This document shows, in pieces, positions 43,319-52,672 of a stretch of 64,000 bases of DNA; within the stretch, counting starts at the first letter, position 1; each line of letters starts with the position of its first letter. Source of the stretch: Psychrobacter sp. Pi2-52 (GTDB taxonomy: Bacteria > Pseudomonadota > Gammaproteobacteria > Pseudomonadales > Moraxellaceae). Both the position numbers and the translations under genes were made by a program. The notes under the pieces are model-generated. The model ran no database searches. It saw only the letters and a program-made list of their open reading frames with translations, and had not been told where the DNA came from. The stretch is taken from NCBI RefSeq assembly GCF_904846705.1, contig NZ_CAJHBS010000017.1, forward strand, positions 1 through 64,000, written 5' to 3'.

Positions 43319-45199
43319 ATGTCTTTAATGCAAATTGCTGAACCCAATCAAAGCGCTCAACCTCACCAACATAAATTTGGCTTGGGCATCGACCTTGGCA
43401 CTACACGCTCGTTGGTTGCTGTGGTGCGTTCAGGTAAGGCACAAGTCTTAGAGGCAGGCGCAGCGACAGATACATTATTACCGTCTGTTGTCTATTATCC
43501 AGCTACTGGTACGCCATTGGTTGGCTATGACGCCCTAGCGCATTTAGCGGATGATCCAAAAAATACGATCGTCTCGGCTAAGCGTTTTATGGGTCGTAGT
43601 CAAGCTGATATCAAATTCTCTCATCCTTATGAGTTATCTGGTAGTAAAGATGATATGCCCGCATTTGTAACAGCACAAGGTGAGGTTTCTCCTGTTGCAG
43701 TATCAGCGCGTATCTTAGCCGCTCTTGAGCAACGTGCAGCAAGCGCTTTACCTGCAGATAGTATTGAAGGTGCCGTGATTACGGTTCCCGCTTATTTTGA
43801 TGAAGCACAGCGTCAAGCAACCAAAGATGCCGCTCAAGCAGCGGGCATCAACGTACTTCGCCTGTTGAATGAACCAACAGCGGCTGCGGTCGCTTATGGT
43901 CTTGACCAATCATCAGAAGATAGTAAAAAAGAAAGCTATTACTTAATCTATGATTTGGGCGGTGGTACTTTTGACGTATCTATCTTAAAACTTACCGACG
44001 GTGTCTTTGAAGTGTTGGCAACTGGTGGTAATAGCGCACTAGGCGGCGATGATATCGATCGTCTTATTACCAATTGGATTATTAAACAATTAAATATCGA
44101 TCCAAAAGACGTAAGCCTGCATGACAAATCAATACTAGCTCAACAAGCAAAAGCTTATAAACAAGCACTGACTGACGCTGAGCAAGTAGATATCAATCTC
44201 ACGGTCAATGGTCAGTCTTATCAAGGCGTATTAAGCCGTACAGATGTACTAACTATCGTAGAGCCTGTCAGTCGCCGTACGCTCAGTGTGTGCGAACAAG
44301 TCCTACGCGATGCCAAGCTGTCTACTACAGATCTAGATGAAGTTATCTTAGTGGGTGGTTCGACTCGTATGCCTGCAGTGCAGCAAGTCGTGAGTGAGTT
44401 TTTTGCTAAACAGCCACTTTGCCGTCTGAATCCAGATGAGGTCGTTGCCTTAGGCGCTGCCCAGACTGCTCATCAATTGGTTAATGGCGATAGTGATAAC
44501 AATTTGTTGTTATTGGACGTGACGCCATTATCATTAGGTCTTGAGACCATGGGCGGTTTGGTTGAAGTACTCATCCCACGCAATACGCCAATCCCTGTGA
44601 AGAAACGTCAGGTGTTTACTACTTATCAAGATGGTCAAACAGGCATGGTGATTCACGTGGTACAAGGTGAGCGCGAGACGGTGGAAAACTGTCGTTCACT
44701 TGGACGTTTTGAGCTTTATGGTATCCCGCCAATGAAAGCTGGGTTTGCTCGTATTGAAGTCACCTTTAGTATTGATGCTAATGGTCAGCTTACTGTCAGT
44801 GCACAAGAAACTACGACCAAAACAGAAAGCAAAATTGAGATTGTGCCTTCTTATGGTCTATCAGATGAGCAAAAAGAACAGTTACTTGTTGCAGGGTTCA
44901 AGCACGCAGAAGAAGACAAAAATGCACGTTCTTTGATTGAGACGAAAGTAGAAGCGGAACGTGAAGTACTCGCCCTAGAGTCGGCACTCAACGAATTTGC
45001 GTCATTGCTCTCTATCGAAGAACAACAGTCACTAGCAGAGCATATACAAGTGCTACGTAACTCTCTTAGCACTGATGACTTAGCGCTTATTGAAGCACAA
45101 CAAGCACAGCTCAAGCCGCATAGTGATGCCTTTGCTGCACGTATTATGAATCAGAGCGTCAAGACCAGTATGGCCGGTACTAGTGCCAAAGACTGGTAA
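43319..45199 (+). CDS. hscA: Fe-S assembly Hsp70 chaperone HscA
   Basis: A 626-residue specialised Hsp70 that releases clusters from IscU. The nucleotide-binding domain has GIDLGTTRSLVAVV, VPAYFDEAQRQATKDAA, YDLGGGTFDVSIL and VGGSTRMPAVQ. The linker LLLLDVTPLSLGLETMGG and the substrate-binding domain follow. The N-terminal extension and LGTTRS are typical of HscA rather than DnaK. It ends MAGTSAKDW. There is no clear ribosome site, and 209 bp separate it from hscB, so a separate promoter is possible. Confidence 0.97.
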   Translation: MSLMQIAEPNQSAQPHQHKFGLGIDLGTTRSLVAVVRSGKAQVLEAGAATDTLLPSVVYYPATGTPLVGYDALAHLADDPKNTIVSAKRFMGRSQADIKFSHPYELSGSKDDMPAFVTAQGEVSPVAVSARILAALEQRAASALPADSIEGAVITVPAYFDEAQRQATKDAAQAAGINVLRLLNEPTAAAVAYGLDQSSEDSKKESYYLIYDLGGGTFDVSILKLTDGVFEVLATGGNSALGGDDIDRLITNWIIKQLNIDPKDVSLHDKSILAQQAKAYKQALTDAEQVDINLTVNGQSYQGVLSRTDVLTIVEPVSRRTLSVCEQVLRDAKLSTTDLDEVILVGGSTRMPAVQQVVSEFFAKQPLCRLNPDEVVALGAAQTAHQLVNGDSDNNLLLLDVTPLSLGLETMGGLVEVLIPRNTPIPVKKRQVFTTYQDGQTGMVIHVVQGERETVENCRSLGRFELYGIPPMKAGFARIEVTFSIDANGQLTVSAQETTTKTESKIEIVPSYGLSDEQKEQLLVAGFKHAEEDKNARSLIETKVEAEREVLALESALNEFASLLSIEEQQSLAEHIQVLRNSLSTDDLALIEAQQAQLKPHSDAFAARIMNQSVKTSMAGTSAKDW

Positions 45200-45285
45200 T
45201 AAATACATCGACATATATAGCTTAACTGACATGTTAAGCTAACTTCTAATATTTTTTAAATTGATTAGCATCGGACAGATAATTT

Positions 45286-45624
45286 ATGCCAAAAGTTACC
45301 GTACTACCCCACCACGAAATTTGCCCTGAAGGCGCAGAAGTTGAGCTACAAGCTGGTGAAAACTTATGCAAAGCACTATTAGAAAAAGGCATTAAAATTG
45401 AGCATGCTTGTGAGATGTCAAAAGCTTGTACCACATGTCATGTTGTAGTACGTAAAGGTTTCAACAGTTTAGATGAGATGGATGATATCGAGGCGGATCT
45501 GCTTGATCGTGCTTGGGGACTAGAGCCTGACTCACGTTTATCTTGTCAGGTCATGCTTGATGATGAGGATTTGACCATCGAAGTTCCTAAGTATACCCTC
45601 AATCATGCTAAAGAAAATCATTAA
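45286..45624 (+). CDS. fdx: Isc-type [2Fe-2S] ferredoxin
   Basis: A 112-residue adrenodoxin-like ferredoxin that feeds electrons to IscS/IscU during cluster synthesis. The cluster Cys are in HACEMSKACTTCHVVV and the downstream LSCQVML. It begins PKVTVLPHHEICPEGAEVE, as in E. coli Fdx. It is the last gene of the isc locus; no iscX follows. A strong convergent terminator lies 28 bp beyond the stop. Confidence 0.97.
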   Translation: MPKVTVLPHHEICPEGAEVELQAGENLCKALLEKGIKIEHACEMSKACTTCHVVVRKGFNSLDEMDDIEADLLDRAWGLEPDSRLSCQVMLDDEDLTIEVPKYTLNHAKENH

Positions 45625-45652
45625 ACACTGATGATACTTTCTAGTTAAGATT

Positions 45653-45686
45653 AAAAAAGGCCAGCTATCATATAGCTGGCCTTTTT
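45653..45686. terminator. Bidirectional terminator (fdx / nucleotidyl cyclase)
   Basis: AAAAAAGGCCAGCTAT pairs with ATAGCTGGCCTTTTT around CAT, between convergent genes. Confidence 0.9.
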
Positions 45687-45721
45687 CTATATATGATTTT
45701 AAGACGATAGACTTGAAACGC

Positions 45722-47143
45722 TTACTTGCGACTGGCATCTTCACGCTTACTTTCTGCAGCTATGCCCTTTGCTACTTTTTCTTCCTCTTGCTCGATGCGT
45801 TCCAACGCAAAATTCAAACGAGCTCTAATATCTTGATAATCATTGTCTTTCATATCTTTAAAATTTAAATGCAAATTGAAACCAGGCAATGTGTGGTCGA
45901 CCCATTTAGATAAATGACCTGTACTGGCACTAGGGTCAAGTACTTGCCATGCATCGACCTTTTCATCAATACCCTTCACGCAAAATGCGGCAACGTGCTC
46001 ACATTCATAGTTATGGCATATATAATCGTAAGTGCTTTCACTGACCAGTATTTGATCTTTGCTCGCACAGGACTCAAGCCTAGAGGCTAGGTTGGCTTCT
46101 TTGCCAATGATTGTATAGCTTAATCGGCTATTACTACCAAAATTACCAACGTGACAGTAGCCAGTGGTGATACCAATACGTATATATAAGCCTTCAAACC
46201 CCATTAACCGCCATTTCTGACGTAAGGTGCGCATTTCTCGGCGCATATCAATTGCCATCGCCACACAATCTAGTGCATCTTGACGCGAGCCGCGGCTATT
46301 CGGTTCACCAAAGAAACATACCATGCCATCACCAATAAACTTATCAAGCACTGCACCATGCTTATCAGCGATTGACGTCATGCAATGCATATAAGTATTG
46401 AGAATGTCTGACAAGTTGTCAGAGCTTAAACTATCAGACAGTTCGGTAAAGCCGACAATATCTGAAAACATAATAGTTATCTTCGCGCGTTTATTAGAAA
46501 CCCTAACAGGGCTATCCGATTTGACAATAGGCTCCCAAATTTGTGGTGGTACAAAACGGGTAAGCTTATTGATCACTGATACCATCGTGCTTAGGCGTCC
46601 CGCTGCCTTATGGGCAGAAGCCTTATAACCAATATATTCTTGATACATACGTCGAAACTGACATATGATAACAATCATACTAGCTAGCAGTACTGTAGGT
46701 GGTAGCCAACTATCACCGCAGTCCAATTCATCATTACTTAAAATGGTACCCACGTAATAAAAAACAATAGCCGTTATAAATGACACTGTAAGCAATTTGA
46801 GCTGGTTCTCAGGCCGGCTAAGAATGATACGTATACCAATCAAAACAGCCAAGCTGATTGATATGATCATACAAAACTGTAGGGAGCCAATGACAACCGA
46901 TAATAGAATAATAACTATATTAGACGTCCAAAAGCTGGTCTGGCGTCGGTAGTTGTATATCAGGATCAGGAGACTTGGCAATGTAATAATAACCAATAGT
47001 GCCATTGAGATAGAGCGGAAGTCGTAGTATATAGCACGCAAAACAACCGTCAGTATCAACACGAACACTTCTGGATAATCGAAACGACAAACTCCAGCAT
47101 CTTTCAGCGGCGACTTTGGTTTGAATGTCTCTGAGAAGGTCAT
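45722..47143 (-). CDS. Membrane-anchored class III adenylate/guanylate cyclase
   Basis: A 473-residue protein with about six hydrophobic N-terminal segments (between 27 and 165) and a class III cyclase catalytic domain (about 215-400), predicted to make cAMP from ATP. The metal-binding Asp228 (FSDIVGFTELS) and Asp272 (DKFIGDGMVCFFG) are present, along with Lys268 and the transition-state pair Asn351/Arg355 (YTIIGKEANLASRLES). The usual Asp after TxIG is Lys here, as in some bacterial subgroups, so base specificity is unsettled. The architecture resembles the CyaB-like membrane cyclases of Pseudomonadales. The C-terminus (about 425-473) is a charged helix. Its Shine-Dalgarno is weak. Confidence 0.85.
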   Translation of the reverse strand: MTFSETFKPKSPLKDAGVCRFDYPEVFVLILTVVLRAIYYDFRSISMALLVIITLPSLLILIYNYRRQTSFWTSNIVIILLSVVIGSLQFCMIISISLAVLIGIRIILSRPENQLKLLTVSFITAIVFYYVGTILSNDELDCGDSWLPPTVLLASMIVIICQFRRMYQEYIGYKASAHKAAGRLSTMVSVINKLTRFVPPQIWEPIVKSDSPVRVSNKRAKITIMFSDIVGFTELSDSLSSDNLSDILNTYMHCMTSIADKHGAVLDKFIGDGMVCFFGEPNSRGSRQDALDCVAMAIDMRREMRTLRQKWRLMGFEGLYIRIGITTGYCHVGNFGSNSRLSYTIIGKEANLASRLESCASKDQILVSESTYDYICHNYECEHVAAFCVKGIDEKVDAWQVLDPSASTGHLSKWVDHTLPGFNLHLNFKDMKDNDYQDIRARLNFALERIEQEEEKVAKGIAAESKREDASRK

Positions 47144-47452
47144 ATGAGATTCACTTAAATAAGGTGAGCTATCTGAGAGACAAAGGCATACTACACTAAC
47201 ATATGTACGTTATTTGTCCTTATGACGATTTATCATAAGATATATCTAATAATATATTATACTTTTGAAATAAGTTTAAACAAGGTTACTGATGACTATA
47301 AGGCGACCTTTTGTCTAGTTTATTCACTGTTTACAGTTTTTATCCAAATTTAAATAAAAAGAGAGGCCAAATACATTTAAGTATCTGGCCTCTCTTTTAC
47401 ATATAAAATTAAGGTTCAATCTATTCTTATTAAAGGCAGAATAGATTGATAA
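47144..47452. other. HIT gene - cyclase intergenic region, 309 bp
   Basis: It holds the HIT-gene terminator (47356-47399) and, on the cyclase side, very AT-rich DNA (about 47221-47275) that probably contains the cyclase promoter. I cannot fix a -10/-35 pair. Confidence 0.5.
47356..47399 (-). terminator. Rho-independent terminator after the HIT gene
   Basis: AAAAAGAGAGGCCA and TGGCCTCTCTTTT pair, extended by ATAC/GTAT, around ATTTAA. The minus strand ends in TTTTT. Confidence 0.85.
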
Positions 47453-47884
47453 TTACATTTGCCAATCAAACGGCATTTGGTGATGACCACGTAATGCCAT
47501 CATCAATGTTTGCTGCATTTGCGCCAACACTTCCTTAGTATATGGAACAGCTGGCACACCCCATACTGGGTTTGGCCATTGCATGTCATTTTGATAACGG
47601 ACAATATGATGAAAATGAAGCTGTGGCACTTGATTGCCAAGAGCGGCTACATTCATTTTATCGGCTTGAAAGGTTTTAGCTAACTGACTCGACAACCAGC
47701 TCGACTCTCGTAAAAACTGTGTTTGGTCTGCCTCAGACAGCTCATATAGCTCTTTGATACCGGATACACGTGGCACTAATATCAGCCAAGGAAATTGGCA
47801 GTCATTGATTAAACGACAAGTGGATAATGGAAAATCCCCCACTAAAAAACTATCAGCAGCAAGTTTATGATGAAGTTGGAACAT
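47453..47884 (-). CDS. HIT family nucleotide-binding protein
   Basis: A 143-residue histidine-triad protein, probably a nucleotidyl hydrolase acting on small dinucleotide or nucleotidyl conjugates. The triad region reads PQLHFHHIVRYQNDMQWPNPVWG, keeping H-x-H plus Arg and the downstream WP-x-PVWG of a well-known subgroup; the third triad position is Ile rather than His. The natural substrate is unknown. It lies downstream of mfd on the same strand with a 149-bp gap containing a 12-bp hairpin. Confidence 0.85.
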   Translation of the reverse strand: MFQLHHKLAADSFLVGDFPLSTCRLINDCQFPWLILVPRVSGIKELYELSEADQTQFLRESSWLSSQLAKTFQADKMNVAALGNQVPQLHFHHIVRYQNDMQWPNPVWGVPAVPYTKEVLAQMQQTLMMALRGHHQMPFDWQM

Positions 47885-47943
47885 AATGACGGTTCTCTTG
47901 TTGTTTAATGCAAATAAAATACAGAAGGTTAAAAGTTAGTTTG

Positions 47944-47977
47944 GCTATTTTATCAGTTATCTGGTTGATAAAATAGC
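47944..47977. repeat. Perfect 12-bp inverted repeat between mfd and the HIT gene
   Basis: GCTATTTTATCA and TGATAAAATAGC flank a 10-nt loop. There is no T-run after it on the minus strand, so it is not a classical terminator. Confidence 0.75.
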
Positions 47978-48033
47978 ACCATGATTTATTGCCTTGGAAT
48001 GACTACCTAGCCTACTTGATATCCAGCTATATA

Positions 48034-51000
48034 CTAAGCAGGCTCTGTCACCATGTGCTCGCTAAAATAGCGCAGCAGCTCTTGTATGACCGTCACACGC
48101 TGTTGCGGTGTGGCCAGTTTATCGCTATTTTGGTAACGGATACCAGATGCGCCATTCATACGATAATGCTGACCATTTGATTGGATCAACTTGATAATCG
48201 CTAACGCATCAACTGGAGTATCAGGCGCAAATTCCAGCGTCATACTACTACTATTGGCATCAATTTTGTTAATCTTAAGCGGCTCTGCTTGTAAGCGTAA
48301 TCCATGAATGGCGAATAGCTGCTTGGTTTGATCTGGCAGTGCTCCAAAGCGGTCTATCATCTCCGTACGAATATCCGTCAATGCTTCTTTATCATCGGTA
48401 TTACTAATACGCTTATAGAACAATAAGCGCTGATGCACGTCATGTAGATATTCCTCTGGAATGAGGGCAGAGCTGTGTAAGTTGATTTCACTGGTTAGCG
48501 ACAATGGTGTATTTAAATCAGGTTCCTTGCCAGCTTTAATGGCTTTAGTCGCCCGCTCAAGCATATCCATGTATAAGCTAAAACCAATCGCCTGCATATT
48601 GCCACTCTGCTGCTTACCCAATATCTCACCTGCGCCGCGAATCTCTAAATCCTCACTTGCCAGCATAAAGCCTGCACCCAAGGTATTGGCGCGCTCAATC
48701 GCATGCAAACGGCGCTTGGCATCACCTTTGAGGCCTTTCAGAGAAGGCACTAATAAGTAGCAATACGCTTGATGATGACTACGCCCTACTCGGCCTCGCA
48801 GCTGATGCAATTGCGCAAGACCAAACTTATCAGCGCGCTCAATGATGATCGTATTGGCATTGGGCACATCAATACCCGTCTCGATAATGGTAGAGCAAAC
48901 CAACACGTTGAACTTTTTATGATAAAACTGCTGCATGATCTGCTCAAGCTGACGCTCTTGCATTTGCCCATGTGCCACCCCTACTCGCGCTTCTGGCACT
49001 AGGTCACGAATGGTTTCTGCCATACGCTCAATACTGGCAACATCATTATGTAGCAGATAGACCTGCCCACCACGTAATAGCTCACGCAATATGGCTTCTT
49101 TCATCAAGGCTTCTGTCTTTTGCATTACAAAAGTTTTTATCGCAAGACGACGGGCAGGCGGTGTGGCGATAATCGACATATCGCGCATGCCTGAGAGCGC
49201 CATATTTAGCGTTCTAGGGATCGGAGTTGCCGTCATAGACATACTATCAACATCTGTCTGAATGGCCTTGATACGCTCCTTATGACGCACTCCAAAGCGA
49301 TGCTCTTCATCAACAATCATCAGGCCAAGGTTGGCAAATTTCACATCTGGTTGTAGCAGTTTATGAGTACCAATGACAATGTCCACTTTGCCAGCAGCCA
49401 AATCAGCCAACACCATTTCTTGATGTTTTTTGCCGCCAAAGCGCGATAAGCTCTCGATACGGACTGGCCAGTCGGCAAAACGATCGCGGAAGTTGTCTTC
49501 ATGCTGACCGGCAAGCAATGTAGTAGGCACCAGTACGGCAACCTGATAGCCAGCACTAACCGCAATAAAGGCGGCTCGCATTGCGACTTCTGTTTTACCA
49601 AAACCAACGTCGCCACAAATAAGACGATCCATCGGTTGGTTTTGTCTCATATCTTCCATTACGGCATGAATGGCATTGGCTTGGTCGGCGGTTTCTTCAA
49701 AGGCAAACTGACTGGCAAATAGCTCATACTGTGATGGGTCTATCTTAAAATGAATGCCAACTTTGGCCTCACGTCTTGCCTGCATATTGAGCAATTCAGC
49801 AGCGACGTCATGAATTTGCTCTAATGCTTTTTGCTTGGCTCGATCCCATTTGCCGCTACCAATCTTATGTAGCGGTGCTAACGCTGGATCACCGCCACTA
49901 TAGCGACTAATCATTTGCAAATTAGCCACTGGCACATAGATACTAGCGTCATCAGAATATTTTAAATGGATAAACTCTTGCTCACCATCGCCCACATCTA
50001 AGGTAATCAAGCCATTATAACGACCGATACCATGCTCGATATGTACCACTGGACTACCATCTGTTATTTCAGTGACGCTCTTGACTAAGAACTCTTCTGA
50101 TACCCCGCTTTGGCGACGACGGCGCGTCTGTAAGACTTGACGACCGAACAGCTGTGTCTCGCTAATCAACACCAAGCGTTCAGGCACATAGACACCACGT
50201 TCGAGTGGTGCGACAGTCAAACCAACATGCGGCAAATGACTGTTATTAATAGCGCTGGTTTTATCTGCGGCTAGAAAGGCTTCAAAGCTATCGTACGCCT
50301 TGATATTAATCTTGCCCTTGAACAGTTCGATGAGAATCTCGCGACGGCCTGCGGTTTCTGCAACGATTAATACGGGTGTTGAAGTCTTTGATTGCGTATC
50401 CAAGAAGTCGAGCAATTCTGATAATGGTTCAGACTTTTGATGATTGACTGCTAACTGTGGCGGTTCTTGAGCACTTAATGTCACCAGCCCTTGTTGTTTA
50501 GTGACACTCGATGGCAATGGTATTTGTGAGGCTTCTATACTTTCTGGCGCTGCTACATCATTCATCGTAGCCAGCTCATCACGAGCACTTAATATTACTC
50601 TTGGGTATTGATTGAGCTGCTCGTTAAGCGCGTTAGATAATAGATACAGCATTGCTGGCTCTACGATAGGCTTATCAATATCATGGCGACGCTCTTCGTA
50701 ACGGCGCTGAATTTGCGACCAGTAATCAGCTTGTTTTTCATTGATTAATTCATCGGTGATAAACAACGCATCGCTTGGTAAATAGGAAAATAAACTACTT
50801 TCCGCCTCCCAGTCTTTTAAGTCAAAAAATAGCGGCTGATAATACTCTAATCCGCTACTAGCAATCCCTGCCATTACGTCTTTGTGCAGCTCAGACTTAC
50901 GGCTACTGGTATTAGGGAACATCGCAGCAAAGTTTGTCCGGAAGGTCTCACGCCCTTCATCAAGCGGAAACTCCTTTGCGGGCAAGATTTGAAATTGTTC

Positions 51001-51744
51001 AATAGGTTTAGAGATATCTGGCATCTTATGCAGTAGTGACAATGACTCTTTTGCCATACTGGTATCGTTGCCCGTTAACATCGCCTTCAAATCATCGGCA
51101 GTCAATGTACGCTGCGTTTGAGGATGAAAAAAGCGAATGGTTTCGATTTCATCATCGAACAAGTCTAAACGTAGCGGAAAAGGCTGACCCATGGCAAAAA
51201 TATCAATAATACTGCCACGTACTGCAAACTCACCTGGTTCAAAGACATTTTCAACCGCGCGATAACCTGCTTTTGCCAATAGCCCACGTTGGGTATTGAT
51301 ATCAAAACGATCGCCGACACTCAAATCAAAATGCTGTCCAATCAACCAGCTTGGCGGTGCGACGCGATGCATGAGCGCTTGTATTGAAATAAGTAGCACG
51401 CCCGTTTTTGGCATATCCGTCAACAGATTAATGCGTTCGCTAACGATGTCTTGATGTGGAGATAGCTCATCATAGGTTAGCGTTTCCCAGTCAGGGAATA
51501 CGTAAGCATCGACTCCGCAAAATGCCAGCTCAGTCTCTATTTGATTGAGTTGGTTCTGGTCACGTGCTACCACAACTTTTAGGCGCTCGGCAACATTCCA
51601 CATAGGTGTTTGCACCAAGCTTGCCAACCATAAACTGCTGACCGCCCCATGGACAGGCGCTAGCCAACGCCGCTCGGCATTTTGGATAGGAAACAACTGC
51701 TGGTTAATAGGGTCAAACGCGTCAGTCAGAGCAGTAATAGGCAT
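48034..51744 (-). CDS. mfd: Transcription-repair coupling factor
   Basis: A 1236-residue ATPase that dislodges RNA polymerase stalled at DNA lesions and recruits UvrA. It has an N-terminal UvrB-like homology module, an RNA-polymerase-interacting domain (VVHIEHGIGRYNGLITLDVG), then a RecG-like translocase with Walker A GDVGFGKTEVAM, the DEEHRFGVRHKERIK box, TATPIPRTLNMAL and the TRG motif, and a C-terminal UvrA-binding domain. I chose ATG (MPITAL) as start; an upstream TTG would add 5 residues. Neither has a good ribosome site. It is about 90 residues longer than E. coli Mfd. Confidence 0.96.
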   Translation of the reverse strand: MPITALTDAFDPINQQLFPIQNAERRWLAPVHGAVSSLWLASLVQTPMWNVAERLKVVVARDQNQLNQIETELAFCGVDAYVFPDWETLTYDELSPHQDIVSERINLLTDMPKTGVLLISIQALMHRVAPPSWLIGQHFDLSVGDRFDINTQRGLLAKAGYRAVENVFEPGEFAVRGSIIDIFAMGQPFPLRLDLFDDEIETIRFFHPQTQRTLTADDLKAMLTGNDTSMAKESLSLLHKMPDISKPIEQFQILPAKEFPLDEGRETFRTNFAAMFPNTSSRKSELHKDVMAGIASSGLEYYQPLFFDLKDWEAESSLFSYLPSDALFITDELINEKQADYWSQIQRRYEERRHDIDKPIVEPAMLYLLSNALNEQLNQYPRVILSARDELATMNDVAAPESIEASQIPLPSSVTKQQGLVTLSAQEPPQLAVNHQKSEPLSELLDFLDTQSKTSTPVLIVAETAGRREILIELFKGKINIKAYDSFEAFLAADKTSAINNSHLPHVGLTVAPLERGVYVPERLVLISETQLFGRQVLQTRRRRQSGVSEEFLVKSVTEITDGSPVVHIEHGIGRYNGLITLDVGDGEQEFIHLKYSDDASIYVPVANLQMISRYSGGDPALAPLHKIGSGKWDRAKQKALEQIHDVAAELLNMQARREAKVGIHFKIDPSQYELFASQFAFEETADQANAIHAVMEDMRQNQPMDRLICGDVGFGKTEVAMRAAFIAVSAGYQVAVLVPTTLLAGQHEDNFRDRFADWPVRIESLSRFGGKKHQEMVLADLAAGKVDIVIGTHKLLQPDVKFANLGLMIVDEEHRFGVRHKERIKAIQTDVDSMSMTATPIPRTLNMALSGMRDMSIIATPPARRLAIKTFVMQKTEALMKEAILRELLRGGQVYLLHNDVASIERMAETIRDLVPEARVGVAHGQMQERQLEQIMQQFYHKKFNVLVCSTIIETGIDVPNANTIIIERADKFGLAQLHQLRGRVGRSHHQAYCYLLVPSLKGLKGDAKRRLHAIERANTLGAGFMLASEDLEIRGAGEILGKQQSGNMQAIGFSLYMDMLERATKAIKAGKEPDLNTPLSLTSEINLHSSALIPEEYLHDVHQRLLFYKRISNTDDKEALTDIRTEMIDRFGALPDQTKQLFAIHGLRLQAEPLKINKIDANSSSMTLEFAPDTPVDALAIIKLIQSNGQHYRMNGASGIRYQNSDKLATPQQRVTVIQELLRYFSEHMVTEPA

Positions 51745-51900
51745 AAAGAGTAGAATCAAAGTTAAGGAGTCAGAAAGCTATTATACGAATATTTGAGCAA
51801 TTACCAAAACTTATGCCGTAACGGTTTGTCACTTAAGAGTTTACTCATTAATGATTGAGGGTTAACAACGATTATTGCGCTTTAACTGTCGTTACATAAC

Positions 51901-51932
51901 AAAAAACCCCAACTTATCAGCTGAGGTTTTCA
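51901..51932 (-). terminator. Probable terminator after rraA
   Basis: On the minus strand AAAACCTCA pairs with TTGGGGTTTTTT around about 12 nt, with one G-U pair. The arm overlaps a second inverted repeat (51913-51973). Confidence 0.6.
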
Positions 51933-51973
51933 TTTTTGATAATCAAGCCAAGCCTAAAACTTCAGCTGATAAG
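51913..51973 (-). repeat. 12-bp inverted repeat spanning the rraA stop codon
   Basis: CTTATCAGCTGA (51913-51924) and TCAGCTGATAAG (51962-51973) are perfect reverse complements, 37 bp apart; the right arm contains the rraA stop. Forming this stem would compete with the terminator hairpin. Confidence 0.75.
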
Positions 51974-52498
51974 TGGTTTATCGCTAGCGATGATGCCATT
52001 GTTATCAGCATAAATGAACATACCCGAATTCAACGTCAGATCACCAAAACTAATTTCGATATCCGTTTGACCTTCATCACGGCGAGTTGATTTGCGCGGG
52101 ATACAACCAAGCGCCATCACACCAAGATCCATCTCTGCCATGTCATCAACATCGCGAACACAACCATATACAATTACCCCAGCCCAGCCATTATCGATAG
52201 CTGATTGTGCAATCATATCGCCTAGTAATGCACAGCGCATAGAGCCGCCGCCATCCACGACCAATACTTTGCCATTGCCTTCTTTGTCTTTGCCATCGCT
52301 ATTCAACAGTGACTTAACGCGGCTATTGTCTTCAAAACACTTAACCGTCACGATTTCACCGCAGAATTTGTCTTTTGCACCAAACTGACGGAATGACTTG
52401 CCTTCGATGTTTGGTAAGCATACTCGCAACTCAGGATTGGCATCCAATAGATCACAAGTGACAAAATTCCCTCTATCCATTTGTATCGATTCTGACAT
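51962..52498 (-). CDS. rraA: RraA family protein (RNase E activity regulator)
   Basis: A 178-residue RraA-fold protein. The core reads FVTCDLLDANPELRVCLPNI, VDGGGSMRCALLGDMIAQSAIDNGWAGVIVYGCVRDVDDM and ALGCIPRKSTRRDEG. In E. coli RraA binds and inhibits RNase E; other members are HMG/oxaloacetate aldolases with the same G-x(20)-R-D motif, so enzymatic activity is possible too. I chose MSESIQ as start because GGAGCAGGAG lies just upstream; an upstream start would add 15 residues. Confidence 0.9.
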   Translation of the reverse strand: MSESIQMDRGNFVTCDLLDANPELRVCLPNIEGKSFRQFGAKDKFCGEIVTVKCFEDNSRVKSLLNSDGKDKEGNGKVLVVDGGGSMRCALLGDMIAQSAIDNGWAGVIVYGCVRDVDDMAEMDLGVMALGCIPRKSTRRDEGQTDIEISFGDLTLNSGMFIYADNNGIIASDKPLIS

Positions 52499-52672
52499 TG
52501 CTCCTGCTCCTTGTTTTAGTGTTTCAACTGACTGGTTTTTCAATACTTATTGATGCTTTGATAATAGTTATTGTGTTTTTTACTCTTGTACTCTTGTTCT
52601 AATGCAATTAACAATCGATATCTGTAACTTTCCAGTTTTAAGACTGAATCTATCACTAGAAAAACTGTCCTT

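Noticed and set aside
45625..45721. iscX after fdx
   Set aside because: Only a convergent terminator fits in the gap; no iscX-sized frame is present.
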